Notes: generated by a model not told the origin, from the sequence alone. Numbered from the stretch's first letter, positions 16,151 through 25,072 are shown. The stretch is DNA of 41,283 nt from Lentisphaeria bacterium (GCA_017629515.1 JAGBXB010000003.1:1-41283); one strand, 5' to 3'. Program-made: numbers and translations.

Positions 16151-16912
16151 TCAAATTTTTGTCAGTTCCACCCATTGAAGAACGGGTAATTCCATTGCCG
16201 GAAGTTCAGCAATCGCTTCTTTCAGCCGTATCATATCATCCCGTAAAGAAAACTCTGAAAGGGGACGGGTAAATTCATCGTGATGGACGCCGATAAGGCG
16301 TTTGAAGGAAAGATTTTCCGTAAGAAGCTGCGGAAAGCCCTCTTTCCAGCGGCTGATCCCGTAAATAAGATAATCGCAGGAAATGCCTTTCATGGATGGG
16401 ATATGCATATTTGCCGATCCGCCGTTGAGGATCACAAGATCATCCATTTCCAGTTTGAATGCGAAAACCTCTCCGCATTTCCAGCTTTCCCGTTTTGTAA
16501 AATCTTTATCAAAGGGAACTTCTTCATAAAAATTATCTTCCGGCATCGTTCCCATGTGCCGGGATTCCAGACAGGTGACGGTAAGACCGGGAAAGGTGAG
16601 TTTTTCCCCGTAAACAAGTTCATGCAGATTCTTTTCCCCTACCCCCAGAGCCCGCATGATATTACATGCCGTTTTTGAAGCATAAAGGACTGTATCTGTC
16701 TTTTCAAAAAGGTACAGCATATCCGGCAGATGATCCCAGTGGGAGTGGGTCATAAGAACAAAATCCGGCTTGCAGTCTGCAAGATATTTTTCCTGTTCTT
16801 CCGGGGCAATAAGTTTTTCCCTGTCCCGGCTTACGTAAGGATCGATCATGAAAGATCCTCCGGAATATCTGAATTCAAGGGAATTGATCCCGTACCATTT
16901 TACTTCAACCAT
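16151..16912 (-). CDS. MBL-fold metal-dependent hydrolase (UlaG-like)
   Basis: A 253-residue metallo-beta-lactamase-fold protein. The metal motif THSHWDH (H56, H58, D60, H61) follows KPDFVLM, and ESRHMG and NGGSANMH supply later positions. Overall form resembles UlaG, the L-ascorbate-6-phosphate lactonase, more than beta-lactamases. The final strand GVHHDEFTRPL is typical of the UlaG-like group. CAGGA precedes the ATG at 16912; an open frame to 16993 is upstream leader sequence. In this operon a sugar lactonase acting after the Gfo/Idh/MocA dehydrogenase is plausible but unproven. Confidence 0.83.
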   Translation of the reverse strand: MVEVKWYGINSLEFRYSGGSFMIDPYVSRDREKLIAPEEQEKYLADCKPDFVLMTHSHWDHLPDMLYLFEKTDTVLYASKTACNIMRALGVGEKNLHELVYGEKLTFPGLTVTCLESRHMGTMPEDNFYEEVPFDKDFTKRESWKCGEVFAFKLEMDDLVILNGGSANMHIPSMKGISCDYLIYGISRWKEGFPQLLTENLSFKRLIGVHHDEFTRPLSEFSLRDDMIRLKEAIAELPAMELPVLQWVELTKI

Positions 16913-16996
16913 TTTTCCTGCCTTCTGCTTGATTGTTTCTGGAAAGGTACGGGGGGAAAGCCCCCGCCGTACCTCTTTATATAAGCATGACATAAA

Positions 16997-18364
16997 TCAG
17001 CCCAGCAGTTCCTTTTCCGTTTCTGCAATGGCTTCTTCAATGATATCCATACCTTTGAGAGCAACTTCATTGGGCATCACAATGGGAGGACTCATGCGGA
17101 GGATATGACCGGCAGGTACCCAGGCAAGACCTTTGCGGAATGCTTTCTGATAGACCATTTTACCGGCTTCATCAAAGGGAGTTTTAGCTTTTTTGTCTTT
17201 CACAAGTTCGATACCAAGCAGACAGCCTTTGCAGCGGGTGTCGCCTACGATTCTGTATTTGGTAGTCCAGTCTTTCATACGGTTCTTGAAGAGCTGTTCC
17301 AGTTCCTGTGCGTGTTCCAGCAGACCTTCTTCTTCAATGACTTCAAAGCAGGCGAGAGCGGCGGCACATGCCATGGGATTTCCCCCGTAGGAGGTGGAGG
17401 CACTGATTTTGTCCACAGCGTCGGCATAGGGTTTACGCACAGCCATACAGGTCACAGGGAAACCGTTACCGAAACCTTTGCCCAGGGTGACAACGTCGGG
17501 AAGTACATCCCAGTGTTCACAGCAGAGGATCTTACCGGTTCTTCCCATACTGGTCAAGACTTCATCGGCGAAAAGCAGGATATTGCGTTCATCGCAGAAT
17601 TTTCTCAATTTGGGGAAGAAGTCATCCGGCGGCATGATGGATCCGCCCCAGCCCTGGATGGGTTCCAGAACGAAAGCAGCGATCTGATTGGTGGTGGATT
17701 CTCTGATGAAGGTATCATAGTATTCCAGATATTTTTCGGTATCGAGAGTACCGTCTTCTCTTGTCCACCAGGGGCGGTAGGTGTCAGGACGGGGAACCAT
17801 GTAGAATCCTGCGGGACGGGTGGGTCCGCTGAACTTGGTCATACGGGCGCAGCCGATGGAGTGACCGCTCTTGCCGTGGAAGTCCATGAAGCAGGAGAGG
17901 AACTCATGTTTGCCTGTTGCGGCACGGCAGGTACGCAAACCGGCTTCCACAGCGGCAGTACCGCAGTCATAAAGCTGGAAGCATTTCAGGTCGCCGGGGA
18001 GAGTGGCAGCCATTTTTTCCAGAAGTTTCACCTTGATTTCCGTGGTGAAGTCATGGCAGTTCATGATTTTGTTGGCATACTTGGCAACGCCTTCGGTGAT
18101 TTTGGGATGGCAGTGGCCAAGGGTGGTCACATAGATACCGCTGGAAAAGTCGATGTACTGATTTCCGTCGGCGTCTTCCATCATACACCCTTCCCCCTTT
18201 TCAAAGGCGACAGGGAACAATCTCACCTGTCCGGAAAGACCGCGGTAATATTTTTCTGCGCGGGCATGAAGTTCTTTACTGCGGGGACCGGGAACCTCGT
18301 TTGAAACAAAACGGGGGACCTGTGTAAGGTCAAGCTGATAAGGAGCCGGATTGTACTTTCCCAT
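16997..18364 (-). CDS. class III PLP-dependent aminotransferase
   Basis: A 455-residue aminotransferase of the ornithine/4-aminobutyrate type. Visible are the N-terminal EDADGNQYIDFSSGIYVTTLGHCHPKI, the FHGKSGHSIG segment, EPIQGWGGSIMPPDDFF, the PLP-ring Asp in FADEVLTSMGRTGK (D267) and the PLP lysine in TLGKGFGNGFPVT (K296). The amino acceptor cannot be told; such enzymes act on omega-amino acids, glutamate semialdehyde or amino sugars. AGGA precedes the ATG. It heads the tightly packed nine-gene run, with a candidate -10 box TATAAT at 18426-18421, and an 84-base gap to the next gene. Confidence 0.9.
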   Translation of the reverse strand: MGKYNPAPYQLDLTQVPRFVSNEVPGPRSKELHARAEKYYRGLSGQVRLFPVAFEKGEGCMMEDADGNQYIDFSSGIYVTTLGHCHPKITEGVAKYANKIMNCHDFTTEIKVKLLEKMAATLPGDLKCFQLYDCGTAAVEAGLRTCRAATGKHEFLSCFMDFHGKSGHSIGCARMTKFSGPTRPAGFYMVPRPDTYRPWWTREDGTLDTEKYLEYYDTFIRESTTNQIAAFVLEPIQGWGGSIMPPDDFFPKLRKFCDERNILLFADEVLTSMGRTGKILCCEHWDVLPDVVTLGKGFGNGFPVTCMAVRKPYADAVDKISASTSYGGNPMACAAALACFEVIEEEGLLEHAQELEQLFKNRMKDWTTKYRIVGDTRCKGCLLGIELVKDKKAKTPFDEAGKMVYQKAFRKGLAWVPAGHILRMSPPIVMPNEVALKGMDIIEEAIAETEKELLG

Positions 18365-18420
18365 AAATTTTTCCTTTCTTTTCGGGTTTTTACAGTCTTA
18401 CTCTCGGTTTAAAAGACTCT

Positions 18421-18426
18421 ATTATA
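18421..18426 (-). promoter_or_regulatory. possible -10 element before the aminotransferase gene
   Basis: TATAAT on the minus strand 57 bases before the start codon. No good -35 hexamer is seen at the right distance, so transcription may instead enter from the upstream gene at 18509-19384 across the 144-base gap. Confidence 0.35.
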
Positions 18427-18508
18427 CTAATAAAATAACCCGCCGGAAAAATAAAACAAGGAAAATTCTTCCGTCACACCTGTTTTTTTTCACAAAATAT
18501 GTTAATTT

Positions 18509-19384
18509 TTAACATCCACCCTTTTCACACAACTTTTCAAAAAGTTCCACGACCTCTTTTGTCGTCAGAAAATCATCCGTATATCCGGCTTCGTTCTGGA
18601 TACATTGCAAACGGGGGGCTTTTTTCAGCAGCCCCATCACATGCTCCCAGTCGATATTGCCTCTGCCCGGCAATTTGTGTTCGTCTCTATCCCCGTTGTT
18701 ATCATGGAGATGACAGTTGATGATATAGGGAAGCATCTTTTCCAGTATTCTGTCATCCTGGGGGACTTCTTCCGGAGTATTCCACCACATCTTTGCCAGA
18801 GAACCCTCTCTGCGGGCGTATTTCATAATGTTGGCGTGCCCGGAATCATAACACAACCCCAGATACGGGCTTTCAAATTTTTTCACCACATCCAGCAGTA
18901 CTTCCGGAGTATTGGGACTTGTCCAGATATTTTCCAGAGCTATACTCACTCCCGTTTTTTCCGCACAGGGCAGCAGTTCTTCCAGAGAACGGCACATGGC
19001 ATCCCTGTAAACATCCACTGAAAGAGTCCTGTCATAATTGTTTCCGGTATGTACGGTAAAAGTCTTTACCTGAAAAGCACTGGCAATGGCAAGTTCCAGC
19101 CGGATGTACCGGATCATAAAATCCCGTTTTTCCTCCACGGGGAAGGAGGGACAGACACAATCCGGAAAAAGCGCATGACCATCCACAAAAGACAATCCGG
19201 CCTCCCCGGCATATTTCATAAGGGTATCCGGCAGACGGGGGTCTTTCATGCAGTCGGCAACAATATTACTGGAAAGCACGATATTTTTCATTCCGGAAGC
19301 GGCGAGATCGCGCATGATATACGGAATAAGTTTCACATTCTCCATAGGCATACGTACAACATGGGTGACAGGGACAAATGTCAT
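18509..19384 (-). CDS. sugar phosphate isomerase/epimerase-like TIM-barrel protein
   Basis: A 291-residue xylose-isomerase-like TIM barrel. The metal-binding pattern of the family is visible in ALENIW (Glu), CYDSGHANI (Asp, His) and INCHLHDNNGDRDEHKLPGRGNIDW (His, Asp). Members epimerise or isomerise sugars and inositols, such as IolE/IolI or tagatose epimerases; the substrate is not clear. AGGAG precedes the ATG and a promoter lies at 19432-19459. It is on the same strand as the nine-gene run and probably belongs to the same pathway, although a 144-base gap with a possible promoter separates them. Confidence 0.82.
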   Translation of the reverse strand: MTFVPVTHVVRMPMENVKLIPYIMRDLAASGMKNIVLSSNIVADCMKDPRLPDTLMKYAGEAGLSFVDGHALFPDCVCPSFPVEEKRDFMIRYIRLELAIASAFQVKTFTVHTGNNYDRTLSVDVYRDAMCRSLEELLPCAEKTGVSIALENIWTSPNTPEVLLDVVKKFESPYLGLCYDSGHANIMKYARREGSLAKMWWNTPEEVPQDDRILEKMLPYIINCHLHDNNGDRDEHKLPGRGNIDWEHVMGLLKKAPRLQCIQNEAGYTDDFLTTKEVVELFEKLCEKGGC

Positions 19385-19431
19385 ATTTTTCTCCTTGTTT
19401 CAGCAGTATATCGAAAAAAAAATCTGAAGAA

Positions 19432-19459
19432 AATATACTTTCATGCAGGGAAAATTCAA
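19432..19459 (-). promoter_or_regulatory. promoter of the TIM-barrel gene and possibly the catabolic operon
   Basis: On the minus strand TTGAAT (19459-19454) and TATATT (19437-19432) with a 16-base spacer; the leader would be about 40 bases. It is back to back with the HU promoter in the strand-switch region 19385-19726, which holds no other gene. Confidence 0.6.
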
Positions 19460-19604
19460 GATTTTTTAGAAAAATGTAATAAAAATCATACTCCTGTGTA
19501 CTCTTTTTTCAGGGCAATAAGGCAATTGAAATTCCCGCATTGCGTTATTTCCCCACTTTTTTTGCAAATAAGACGTGAAAAAAGAAAAAAGAGTGTGAAA
19601 ATAT

Positions 19605-19632
19605 TTGCTTTTCCGGCAAAACAGGCTATATT
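19605..19632 (+). promoter_or_regulatory. promoter of the HU gene
   Basis: TTGCTT at 19605-19610 and TATATT at 19627-19632 with a 16-base spacer. The predicted transcript starts near 19639, leaving a leader of about 88 bases that holds a long hairpin. Confidence 0.55.
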
Positions 19633-19654
19633 AAGAGGTACAGTGCAACAAAAC

Positions 19655-19699
19655 GGATCATGAATACACTTTCAGGGAAGTTACTGAAAGGTATGATCC
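19655..19699 (+). promoter_or_regulatory. two-part stem-loop in the HU mRNA leader
   Basis: The outer arms GGATCAT (19655-19661) and ATGATCC (19693-19699) are perfectly complementary, and so are the inner arms CTTTCAG (19669-19675) and CTGAAAG (19684-19690). The inner loop is 8 bases and the internal bulge is 7 against 2 bases. There is no T run after it and the ribosome binding site GGAG lies 17 bases downstream, so a regulatory or stabilising leader structure is likelier than a terminator. Confidence 0.6.
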
Positions 19700-19726
19700 A
19701 AATACTGAAAAATATGGAGTTTTAAA

Positions 19727-20014
19727 ATGACAAAGAGAGATTTGGTAGTCAAAATCGCTTCTGAAACTAATTTGATCCAGGCGGATGTCGCCGAAGTCGT
19801 CCAGAAAACATTGGACTATATTGCCGAAGAACTCATCGCAGGCAGAGATATCGAACTGCGTAATTTCGGTGTCTTTGAAATCAAAGTGCGCAAGGGCCGC
19901 GTGGGCCGCAACCCCAACAAGCCCGATGTGGCTATCGCTATTCCGGAGCGTGCTGTTGTCAAGTTCAGAGCGGGCAAAGAACTCAAAGCCCGTATTGCCA
20001 AACTTGCAAAATAA
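19727..20014 (+). CDS. HU/IHF-family DNA-binding protein
   Basis: A 95-residue nucleoid protein that bends and compacts DNA. The helical N-terminus TKRDLVVKIA and the beta-arm region RNFGVFEIKVRKGRVGRNPNKPD with the conserved RNP at the arm tip are diagnostic. HU and IHF cannot be separated with confidence. GGAG lies seven bases before the ATG. It stands alone between its own promoter and a terminator at 20037. The structured leader suggests post-transcriptional control. A conserved single HU gene just upstream of hisS is all the context there is. Confidence 0.93.
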   Translation: MTKRDLVVKIASETNLIQADVAEVVQKTLDYIAEELIAGRDIELRNFGVFEIKVRKGRVGRNPNKPDVAIAIPERAVVKFRAGKELKARIAKLAK

Positions 20015-20036
20015 GTCTTCCCTTATTACTTTTCAG

Positions 20037-20085
20037 GCACCTGTATTTCCGCAATAGCCGGACGGACAGGTGCTTTTTATTTTTG
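20037..20085 (+). terminator. intrinsic terminator after the HU gene
   Basis: Arms GCACCTGT (20037-20044) and ACAGGTGC (20066-20073) with a 21-base loop that can form an inner CCG/CGG pair, followed by a T-rich tail from 20074. Confidence 0.85.
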
Positions 20086-20134
20086 AACTCATTCCAACAA
20101 AGAGAAAAAGCTTCTCAACAGGAGAAATTCCGAT

Positions 20135-21388
20135 ATGGCTAAAAATTCCGCCCCCCCTCCGGGAACAGGAGATATTTTCCCGGAAGAGATCCCTTCCTGG
20201 CTGGCTGTTGAAAATGGAGCCAGAGAGGTCTTTAACAATTTCGGTTACGGCGAGATCCGTACCCCCATCTTTGAATACACCGAAGTTTTCCAGCGCGGTC
20301 TGGGAGACGAAACGGAAGTAGTGAAAAAAGAGATGTACACCTTTGAAGACCGCGGCGGCAGAAGTCTCACATTGCGCCCGGAAGGTACTGCCGGTGTCAT
20401 GCGTGCATTGTCCGGGACAGAAGCCATGAACGGTGTGGAGTCCCGTGTTTTCTATATCGGCCCCATGTTCCGCGGGGAACGCCCCTCTGCCGGAAGAAGA
20501 AGACAGTTCCACCAGATCGGCGTGGAAAATGCCGGAAGGATCGCCCCCGCCCTGGATGCGGAAGCCATCACCCTTATTGCAAGAATGCTGGATAAAGTGG
20601 GTGCTGGCGGCTATCAGATCCTTCTCAATACCCGTGGTGTGAAAGAAGACCGGAAACCTGCGGAAGAGGCTTTGCGGGAACATTTTACACCTGTGATCGA
20701 CACCATGTGCGAAGACTGCCGGGAGCGTTTGAACAGGAATGTATGGAGAATACTGGACTGCAAACAGCCCCAGTGTCAGAAACATATCGAAGCGGCTCCG
20801 GATGCGGCAAGTCTTTTCGGAACAGCATCCAGAGATTACTTTAACGAAGTATGTGACATCCTTACGGATCTGGAGATCCCCTTCAAGATCGAACCCAGAC
20901 TGGTGAGAGGGCTGGATTATTATGTGCATACAGTCTTTGAACTCACCCATCCGGGTCTCGGCGGTCAGAGTGCCATTGCCGGCGGCGGCCGTTACGAACT
21001 GGCTGTACCGGGTCAGAACCGTCCCATCATCGGTGTAGGATTTGCCGCCGGAGTGGAAAGATTGCTTATGGCAAGAGAGTACAACAAAATCCCCGTTCCG
21101 GAAATGAAACGGCCGGAAATCTATCTTGTTTCTCTCGGCAAAGCGGCTCTCAAATACAATATCCGCCTTGCGGATACCCTGCGTGCCAACGGCATCTATA
21201 CCATGCTGGAAGCAGAGGAAAAAAGCATGAAATCCCAGATGCGTTCCGCTGACCGCCTGAACGCTGCCAGAGTATTGATCCTCGGAGAAAATGAACTTGC
21301 CAACGGTGAGGCAGCATTGAAAAACATGGCGGACGGCAGTCAGAAAAACATCCGTCTTGATGCTCTTTTACAGGAATTCAGCAAATAA
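20135..21388 (+). CDS. hisS: histidyl-tRNA synthetase
   Basis: Charges tRNA-His with histidine. A class II synthetase of 417 residues. Motif 2 is seen in GPMFRGERPSAGRRRQF, the histidine-binding signature in LVRGLDYYVHTVFEL, and motif 3 in GVGFAAGVERLLM. The C-terminal anticodon domain begins near EIYLVSLGKAALKYN. AGGAG lies about ten bases before the ATG. The gene begins a run with the DAHP synthase and lptF/G genes at gaps of 20 and 31 bases. Confidence 0.96.
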   Translation: MAKNSAPPPGTGDIFPEEIPSWLAVENGAREVFNNFGYGEIRTPIFEYTEVFQRGLGDETEVVKKEMYTFEDRGGRSLTLRPEGTAGVMRALSGTEAMNGVESRVFYIGPMFRGERPSAGRRRQFHQIGVENAGRIAPALDAEAITLIARMLDKVGAGGYQILLNTRGVKEDRKPAEEALREHFTPVIDTMCEDCRERLNRNVWRILDCKQPQCQKHIEAAPDAASLFGTASRDYFNEVCDILTDLEIPFKIEPRLVRGLDYYVHTVFELTHPGLGGQSAIAGGGRYELAVPGQNRPIIGVGFAAGVERLLMAREYNKIPVPEMKRPEIYLVSLGKAALKYNIRLADTLRANGIYTMLEAEEKSMKSQMRSADRLNAARVLILGENELANGEAALKNMADGSQKNIRLDALLQEFSK

Positions 21389-21408
21389 AAGATCGTGGAA
21401 AACGGTTT

Positions 21409-22452
21409 ATGAATACACTCACTTTTGACATCAATATTGAAAGCAGTTATACCATCCCCACCCCGGCAGAGATCCATAACGAACTGCCGCTGGCTCCTGA
21501 CCAGGCGCAGAAAGTATTTTCTTTCCGGGAGACGGTGAAAAATATTGTTACGAGAAAAGATCCCCGTATCCTTATGATAACGGGGCCTTGCTCCATTGAT
21601 GATATTGATGCAGCCCGGGAGTATGCCCACCGTCTGGCGGAACTTTCAAAAAAGGTATCAGACAGACTTTTTCCTGTCATGCGTACCTATTTTGAAAAAC
21701 CGAGGACTACTCTCGGCTGGAAAGGGTTTGTATATGATCCATTGCTGGATAATACATTCAATATGGAAAAAGGTTTGCGGGAAAGCAGAAAGTTACTGCT
21801 GAACCTTGTGGATCTTTCCCTGCCTTCGGCAACGGAATTTCTTGATCCATTGATCCCCCAGTATCTTTCCGATCTCATCTCCTGGGCAGCCATTGGAGCA
21901 AGAACAGTGGAATCCCAGACCCACCGGCAGCTTGCCAGCGGTCTTTCCATGCCGGTAGGGTTCAAAAACGCCACAGACGGAGCGATCAATGTCGCGGTGG
22001 ATGCCATTCTTGCCGCCCGCTCCCGTCACTCATTTTTAGGGATCAGCAATGACGGAAGAACCGGGGTATTTTCCACCAAGGGAAATCCTTTCTGCCATGT
22101 AGTTCTGCGCGGCAGCTCCCAGGGAGGCAATTTCGGTTCGGAAAATGTTGCTTATGCAGTGGAACTTATGCGCAAAAAGAATCTGATCCCCTCTATTGTG
22201 GTGGATTGCAGTCATGGCAACAGCAGCAAAGACCCTCTGAAACAGAAAATCGTAGCGGAAGATGTGGTTCAACAGATCACAAACGGTCAGAAAGCCATTT
22301 CCGGACTTATGCTGGAAAGTTATCTGAAAACAGGCAGGCAGGATGTGACCGAACGGACAAAGGAAAGTACAGGATTGTCTGTTACAGACGGCTGTATCTC
22401 CTGGGAGGAAACCTCTTCCATTATTCTGGAAACTTACAAACGACTCTCCTGA
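21409..22452 (+). CDS. 3-deoxy-7-phosphoheptulonate (DAHP) synthase, AroF/G/H type
   Basis: Joins phosphoenolpyruvate and erythrose 4-phosphate in the first step of aromatic amino acid synthesis. The 347 residues contain ILMITGPCSIDD (PEP site), MRTYFEKPRTTLGWKGF, the signature GARTVESQTHRQLASGLSMPVGFKNATDG and VVDCSHGNSSKD. This is the class I alpha form normally subject to aromatic amino acid feedback; which one cannot be told. Twenty bases after hisS and 31 bases before the lptF/G gene; co-transcription is likely. Confidence 0.94.
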   Translation: MNTLTFDINIESSYTIPTPAEIHNELPLAPDQAQKVFSFRETVKNIVTRKDPRILMITGPCSIDDIDAAREYAHRLAELSKKVSDRLFPVMRTYFEKPRTTLGWKGFVYDPLLDNTFNMEKGLRESRKLLLNLVDLSLPSATEFLDPLIPQYLSDLISWAAIGARTVESQTHRQLASGLSMPVGFKNATDGAINVAVDAILAARSRHSFLGISNDGRTGVFSTKGNPFCHVVLRGSSQGGNFGSENVAYAVELMRKKNLIPSIVVDCSHGNSSKDPLKQKIVAEDVVQQITNGQKAISGLMLESYLKTGRQDVTERTKESTGLSVTDGCISWEETSSIILETYKRLS

Positions 22453-22483
22453 CACCATACAACAGGAAAAACCGGAGAAAAAT

Positions 22484-23665
22484 ATGAAAGAAGTCTCTCA
22501 AAAGGAACTTTTACAACGCTATCAGGATGAACAGGCAAAACGTTCATTCTGGTTTCTGCCGACCCTGGATCTTTATGTCCTGCGGGAATTTATGATCCCC
22601 TTTTCCATTCTGATCTTTGCTTTTCTCCTGCTTTTCCTTATTGGAGATATTTTCAATGATTTAAGTGATTTTCTGGACAGCGAACATGCCACAATAAGTG
22701 TCACTCTCAAATATTTCATGCTGAAAATGCCCCAGAACATCCGCTTTGTTCTGCCTATATCCATTCTCCTTGCCTGTATGTATACCTTTGCCAACTTCGG
22801 GCGCAACAATGAGATCGCCGCCATGCGTTCTTCCGGATTATCCCTTCTCCGGTGCGGTTTTTCCATGTATCTTGTGGGATTTCTTGTGATGCTTCTCACA
22901 TTCTGGTTCAATGAACAGGTCATCCCCTATACCATGCAGAAAGCAGTCAGTCTCAAGGAAAAAGCGGAAAATCCCTCCTACAACGAAAATGAATATACCA
23001 TGCTCCAATACAGAAGCGTGGATAAACTGCGGGACTGGCTCTTCCAGAATTTTACTGCCGACGGCGTACATCAGGATGTGGTACTCAAAAAATATATTTA
23101 TTCCGATTCCGGAGCAAAACTGCTGGATTGGGACATCCGGGCAAAAAGTGCCCGCTATGTAAGAAAAAAAGGGTGGGTCTTTACCAATGCGGTACGCACT
23201 CCTTATAATCACAAACTGCGTCTTGCCGGTACGCCGGAAAGATTGGAGGAGATCGTGATACCCTCCAATGAGATCCCGGAACGGCCGCGGGATATCGCCA
23301 ATGCCGTAAAGCCGCCGGAGGAACTTTCGGCAAAGGTGCTTTTCCATCTGCTTGCGGACAGCAAGACCATGGTGCCTTCCCTGCGGGCAATGTATAAGAC
23401 CTATTTATATTACCGGCTGGCATTTCCCACCGTGTGTTTCCTCTGTGTGTTCCTTGCCCTGCCCCTTGCGGCAAAAAATGAGAGAAGCGGGATATTCCTT
23501 TCCATTGTGGTCGCCGTAGGGATCATTGTAGTATATCAGGTACTTACTGAAGTCTTTATGATCCTGGGCAAAAGCGGGATCGTCCCGTCGGTAGTGGGTG
23601 GACTTGCTCCCACAGCGGGCTTTCTGCTTTACAGCTGGTTCGGCATCATCCGGAAAGCCGGATAA
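22484..23665 (+). CDS. LptF/LptG-family lipopolysaccharide export permease
   Basis: An inner-membrane permease of the LptB2FG machine that extracts lipopolysaccharide and passes it to LptC/LptA. The 393-residue layout is typical: an N-terminal transmembrane set (LYVLREFMIPFSILIFAFLLLF onward, with LKMPQNIRFVLPISILLACMYTFANFGRNNEIAAMRSSGLS), a periplasmic beta domain at about 150-290, and three C-terminal segments. The partner permease is not adjacent, unlike the usual lptF-lptG pair. GGAG precedes the ATG. It implies a Gram-negative envelope. Confidence 0.9.
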   Translation: MKEVSQKELLQRYQDEQAKRSFWFLPTLDLYVLREFMIPFSILIFAFLLLFLIGDIFNDLSDFLDSEHATISVTLKYFMLKMPQNIRFVLPISILLACMYTFANFGRNNEIAAMRSSGLSLLRCGFSMYLVGFLVMLLTFWFNEQVIPYTMQKAVSLKEKAENPSYNENEYTMLQYRSVDKLRDWLFQNFTADGVHQDVVLKKYIYSDSGAKLLDWDIRAKSARYVRKKGWVFTNAVRTPYNHKLRLAGTPERLEEIVIPSNEIPERPRDIANAVKPPEELSAKVLFHLLADSKTMVPSLRAMYKTYLYYRLAFPTVCFLCVFLALPLAAKNERSGIFLSIVVAVGIIVVYQVLTEVFMILGKSGIVPSVVGGLAPTAGFLLYSWFGIIRKAG

Positions 23666-23708
23666 AGCGGGAATGAAAAAAGTTTTTGGAATATTTTTTA
23701 TTCCGGCA

Positions 23709-23740
23709 TTGAAAAATATGCAGATGTGATTTACTATAAT
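23709..23740 (+). promoter_or_regulatory. candidate promoter of the LysM lipoprotein gene
   Basis: TTGAAA at 23709-23714 followed by TACTAT at 23732-23737 (17-base spacer), overlapping a TATAAT at 23735-23740 (20-base spacer). The leader to 23833 would be about 90 bases. Confidence 0.45.
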
Positions 23741-23832
23741 ATAGAGAGAAATTGCAAAAATCCGCAATTGTTGAAAAACAAACATAAAAACTGGTAATAA
23801 AAATAAATAACAAAAATTGGAGGACATGAGCC

Positions 23833-25050
23833 GTGAACACCAAACTTTTCACTTCTGTTTTCGTACTTGCCGCCGTTTCCGGCAGTATGGTTCTTTTTAC
23901 AGGATGCCAACCCGAAGGCGAACCTATGCCGCCGGGAGTTTACATCCAGCCTGTTGAAAAAGATCCTGAAAAAGTGGATGTCCCCAAACAGGATGCCGGC
24001 AATCCTTCTGCACCTCCCGCAGTTACAGAGCCTGCTTTTGAACCTGCTCCTGCACCGGAAGTAAAGGAAGTTCCTGCAAAGGAAGAAGTTGCCGCTGCAG
24101 AAAAGAAAGAAGACAAATCCCTGAAAGATGCTTCTGTAAAGAAAACAGACAAAAAAGCTGAGAAAAAAGCTGAAGAAAATAAAAAGGCGGAAAAGAAAAC
24201 TGCCCCCCGGAAAGTTGCGGAACGCAAGGAAGTAACAAAGTATGTGGTGAAAAAGAATGATAATCTTTCCCGCATTGCTTATACTTACGGTCTGAAAGTA
24301 AGCGAACTGAAAACATACAACAATCTTAAAAAAGATGTGATCTATCCCTCCCAGGTTCTCCTGATCCCTCCCACCGGAATGAAAGTAACTGCCGCCTCCC
24401 CTGATCTTGCCAATAACAAAAAAGCAGAGAAAAAAGCCGTAAAAGCCAATCCTCTTCCCGCAGACGGTTTCCATAAGGTAAAAGCAAGAGAGAACTTTAC
24501 TACCATCGCCCGTTTTTACGGGATCAGAGTAGCGGATATCGTTGCTGCCAATCCCGGAGTAAATTCTGCAAAACTGCGTATCGGTCAGAAACTGAAAATC
24601 GTTGCAGGAGCCGGTAAAGAAGCCGAAAAAGAAGTCGTTGCACCTGTGGTCAAACAGGAAGGAGCAAAGAAAGCTGCTCCTGCACCGGCAGTAAAGAAAG
24701 ACGATGATAAAACTCTTCTTTCTGACGAAGATCTTTTCAAAGACATCAAAAGCCCCGATGAAGTTTCTGAAAAAGCGGAAACTCCTGCTGCCGGAGACAA
24801 AACTCCTGCTGCGGAAAAGGCAAAAGAAACAGATATGAACGATCTTCCCGGCGCAGATGAGTCTTCTGAAAAAATTGATAAAGTAGTCAATACTCCTGAC
24901 GGGAAAACAAAAATCATTCTCGTCAAAGCTACCACACTGGAAAATTTTGCCACCCGTTATGGTGTGAGTGTGGAATCTCTGCGCAAAAGCAACAGCAATC
25001 TGCCTGCTTCCGGAGAATTGAAAGCCGGAACAGAGATTACATTCGACTGA
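23833..25050 (+). CDS. LysM-domain lipoprotein
   Basis: A 405-residue exported protein that binds peptidoglycan. The N-terminus has a signal peptide ending in LFTGC (C25), a lipoprotein-type cleavage site with an unusual Phe at -3. A Pro/Ala/Lys/Glu-rich linker spans about 30-135. LysM 1 is near 136-182 (YVVKKNDNLSRIAYTYGLKV), LysM 2 near 215-258 (HKVKARENFTTIARFYGI) and a weaker third repeat closes the protein (ATTLENFATRYGVSVESL). The start is GTG with GGAGG nine bases upstream; an ATG at 23826 is out of frame. A terminator follows directly. Confidence 0.87.
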   Translation: MNTKLFTSVFVLAAVSGSMVLFTGCQPEGEPMPPGVYIQPVEKDPEKVDVPKQDAGNPSAPPAVTEPAFEPAPAPEVKEVPAKEEVAAAEKKEDKSLKDASVKKTDKKAEKKAEENKKAEKKTAPRKVAERKEVTKYVVKKNDNLSRIAYTYGLKVSELKTYNNLKKDVIYPSQVLLIPPTGMKVTAASPDLANNKKAEKKAVKANPLPADGFHKVKARENFTTIARFYGIRVADIVAANPGVNSAKLRIGQKLKIVAGAGKEAEKEVVAPVVKQEGAKKAAPAPAVKKDDDKTLLSDEDLFKDIKSPDEVSEKAETPAAGDKTPAAEKAKETDMNDLPGADESSEKIDKVVNTPDGKTKIILVKATTLENFATRYGVSVESLRKSNSNLPASGELKAGTEITFD

Positions 25051-25072
25051 CAGAGTTTTACTATTGTATTCC

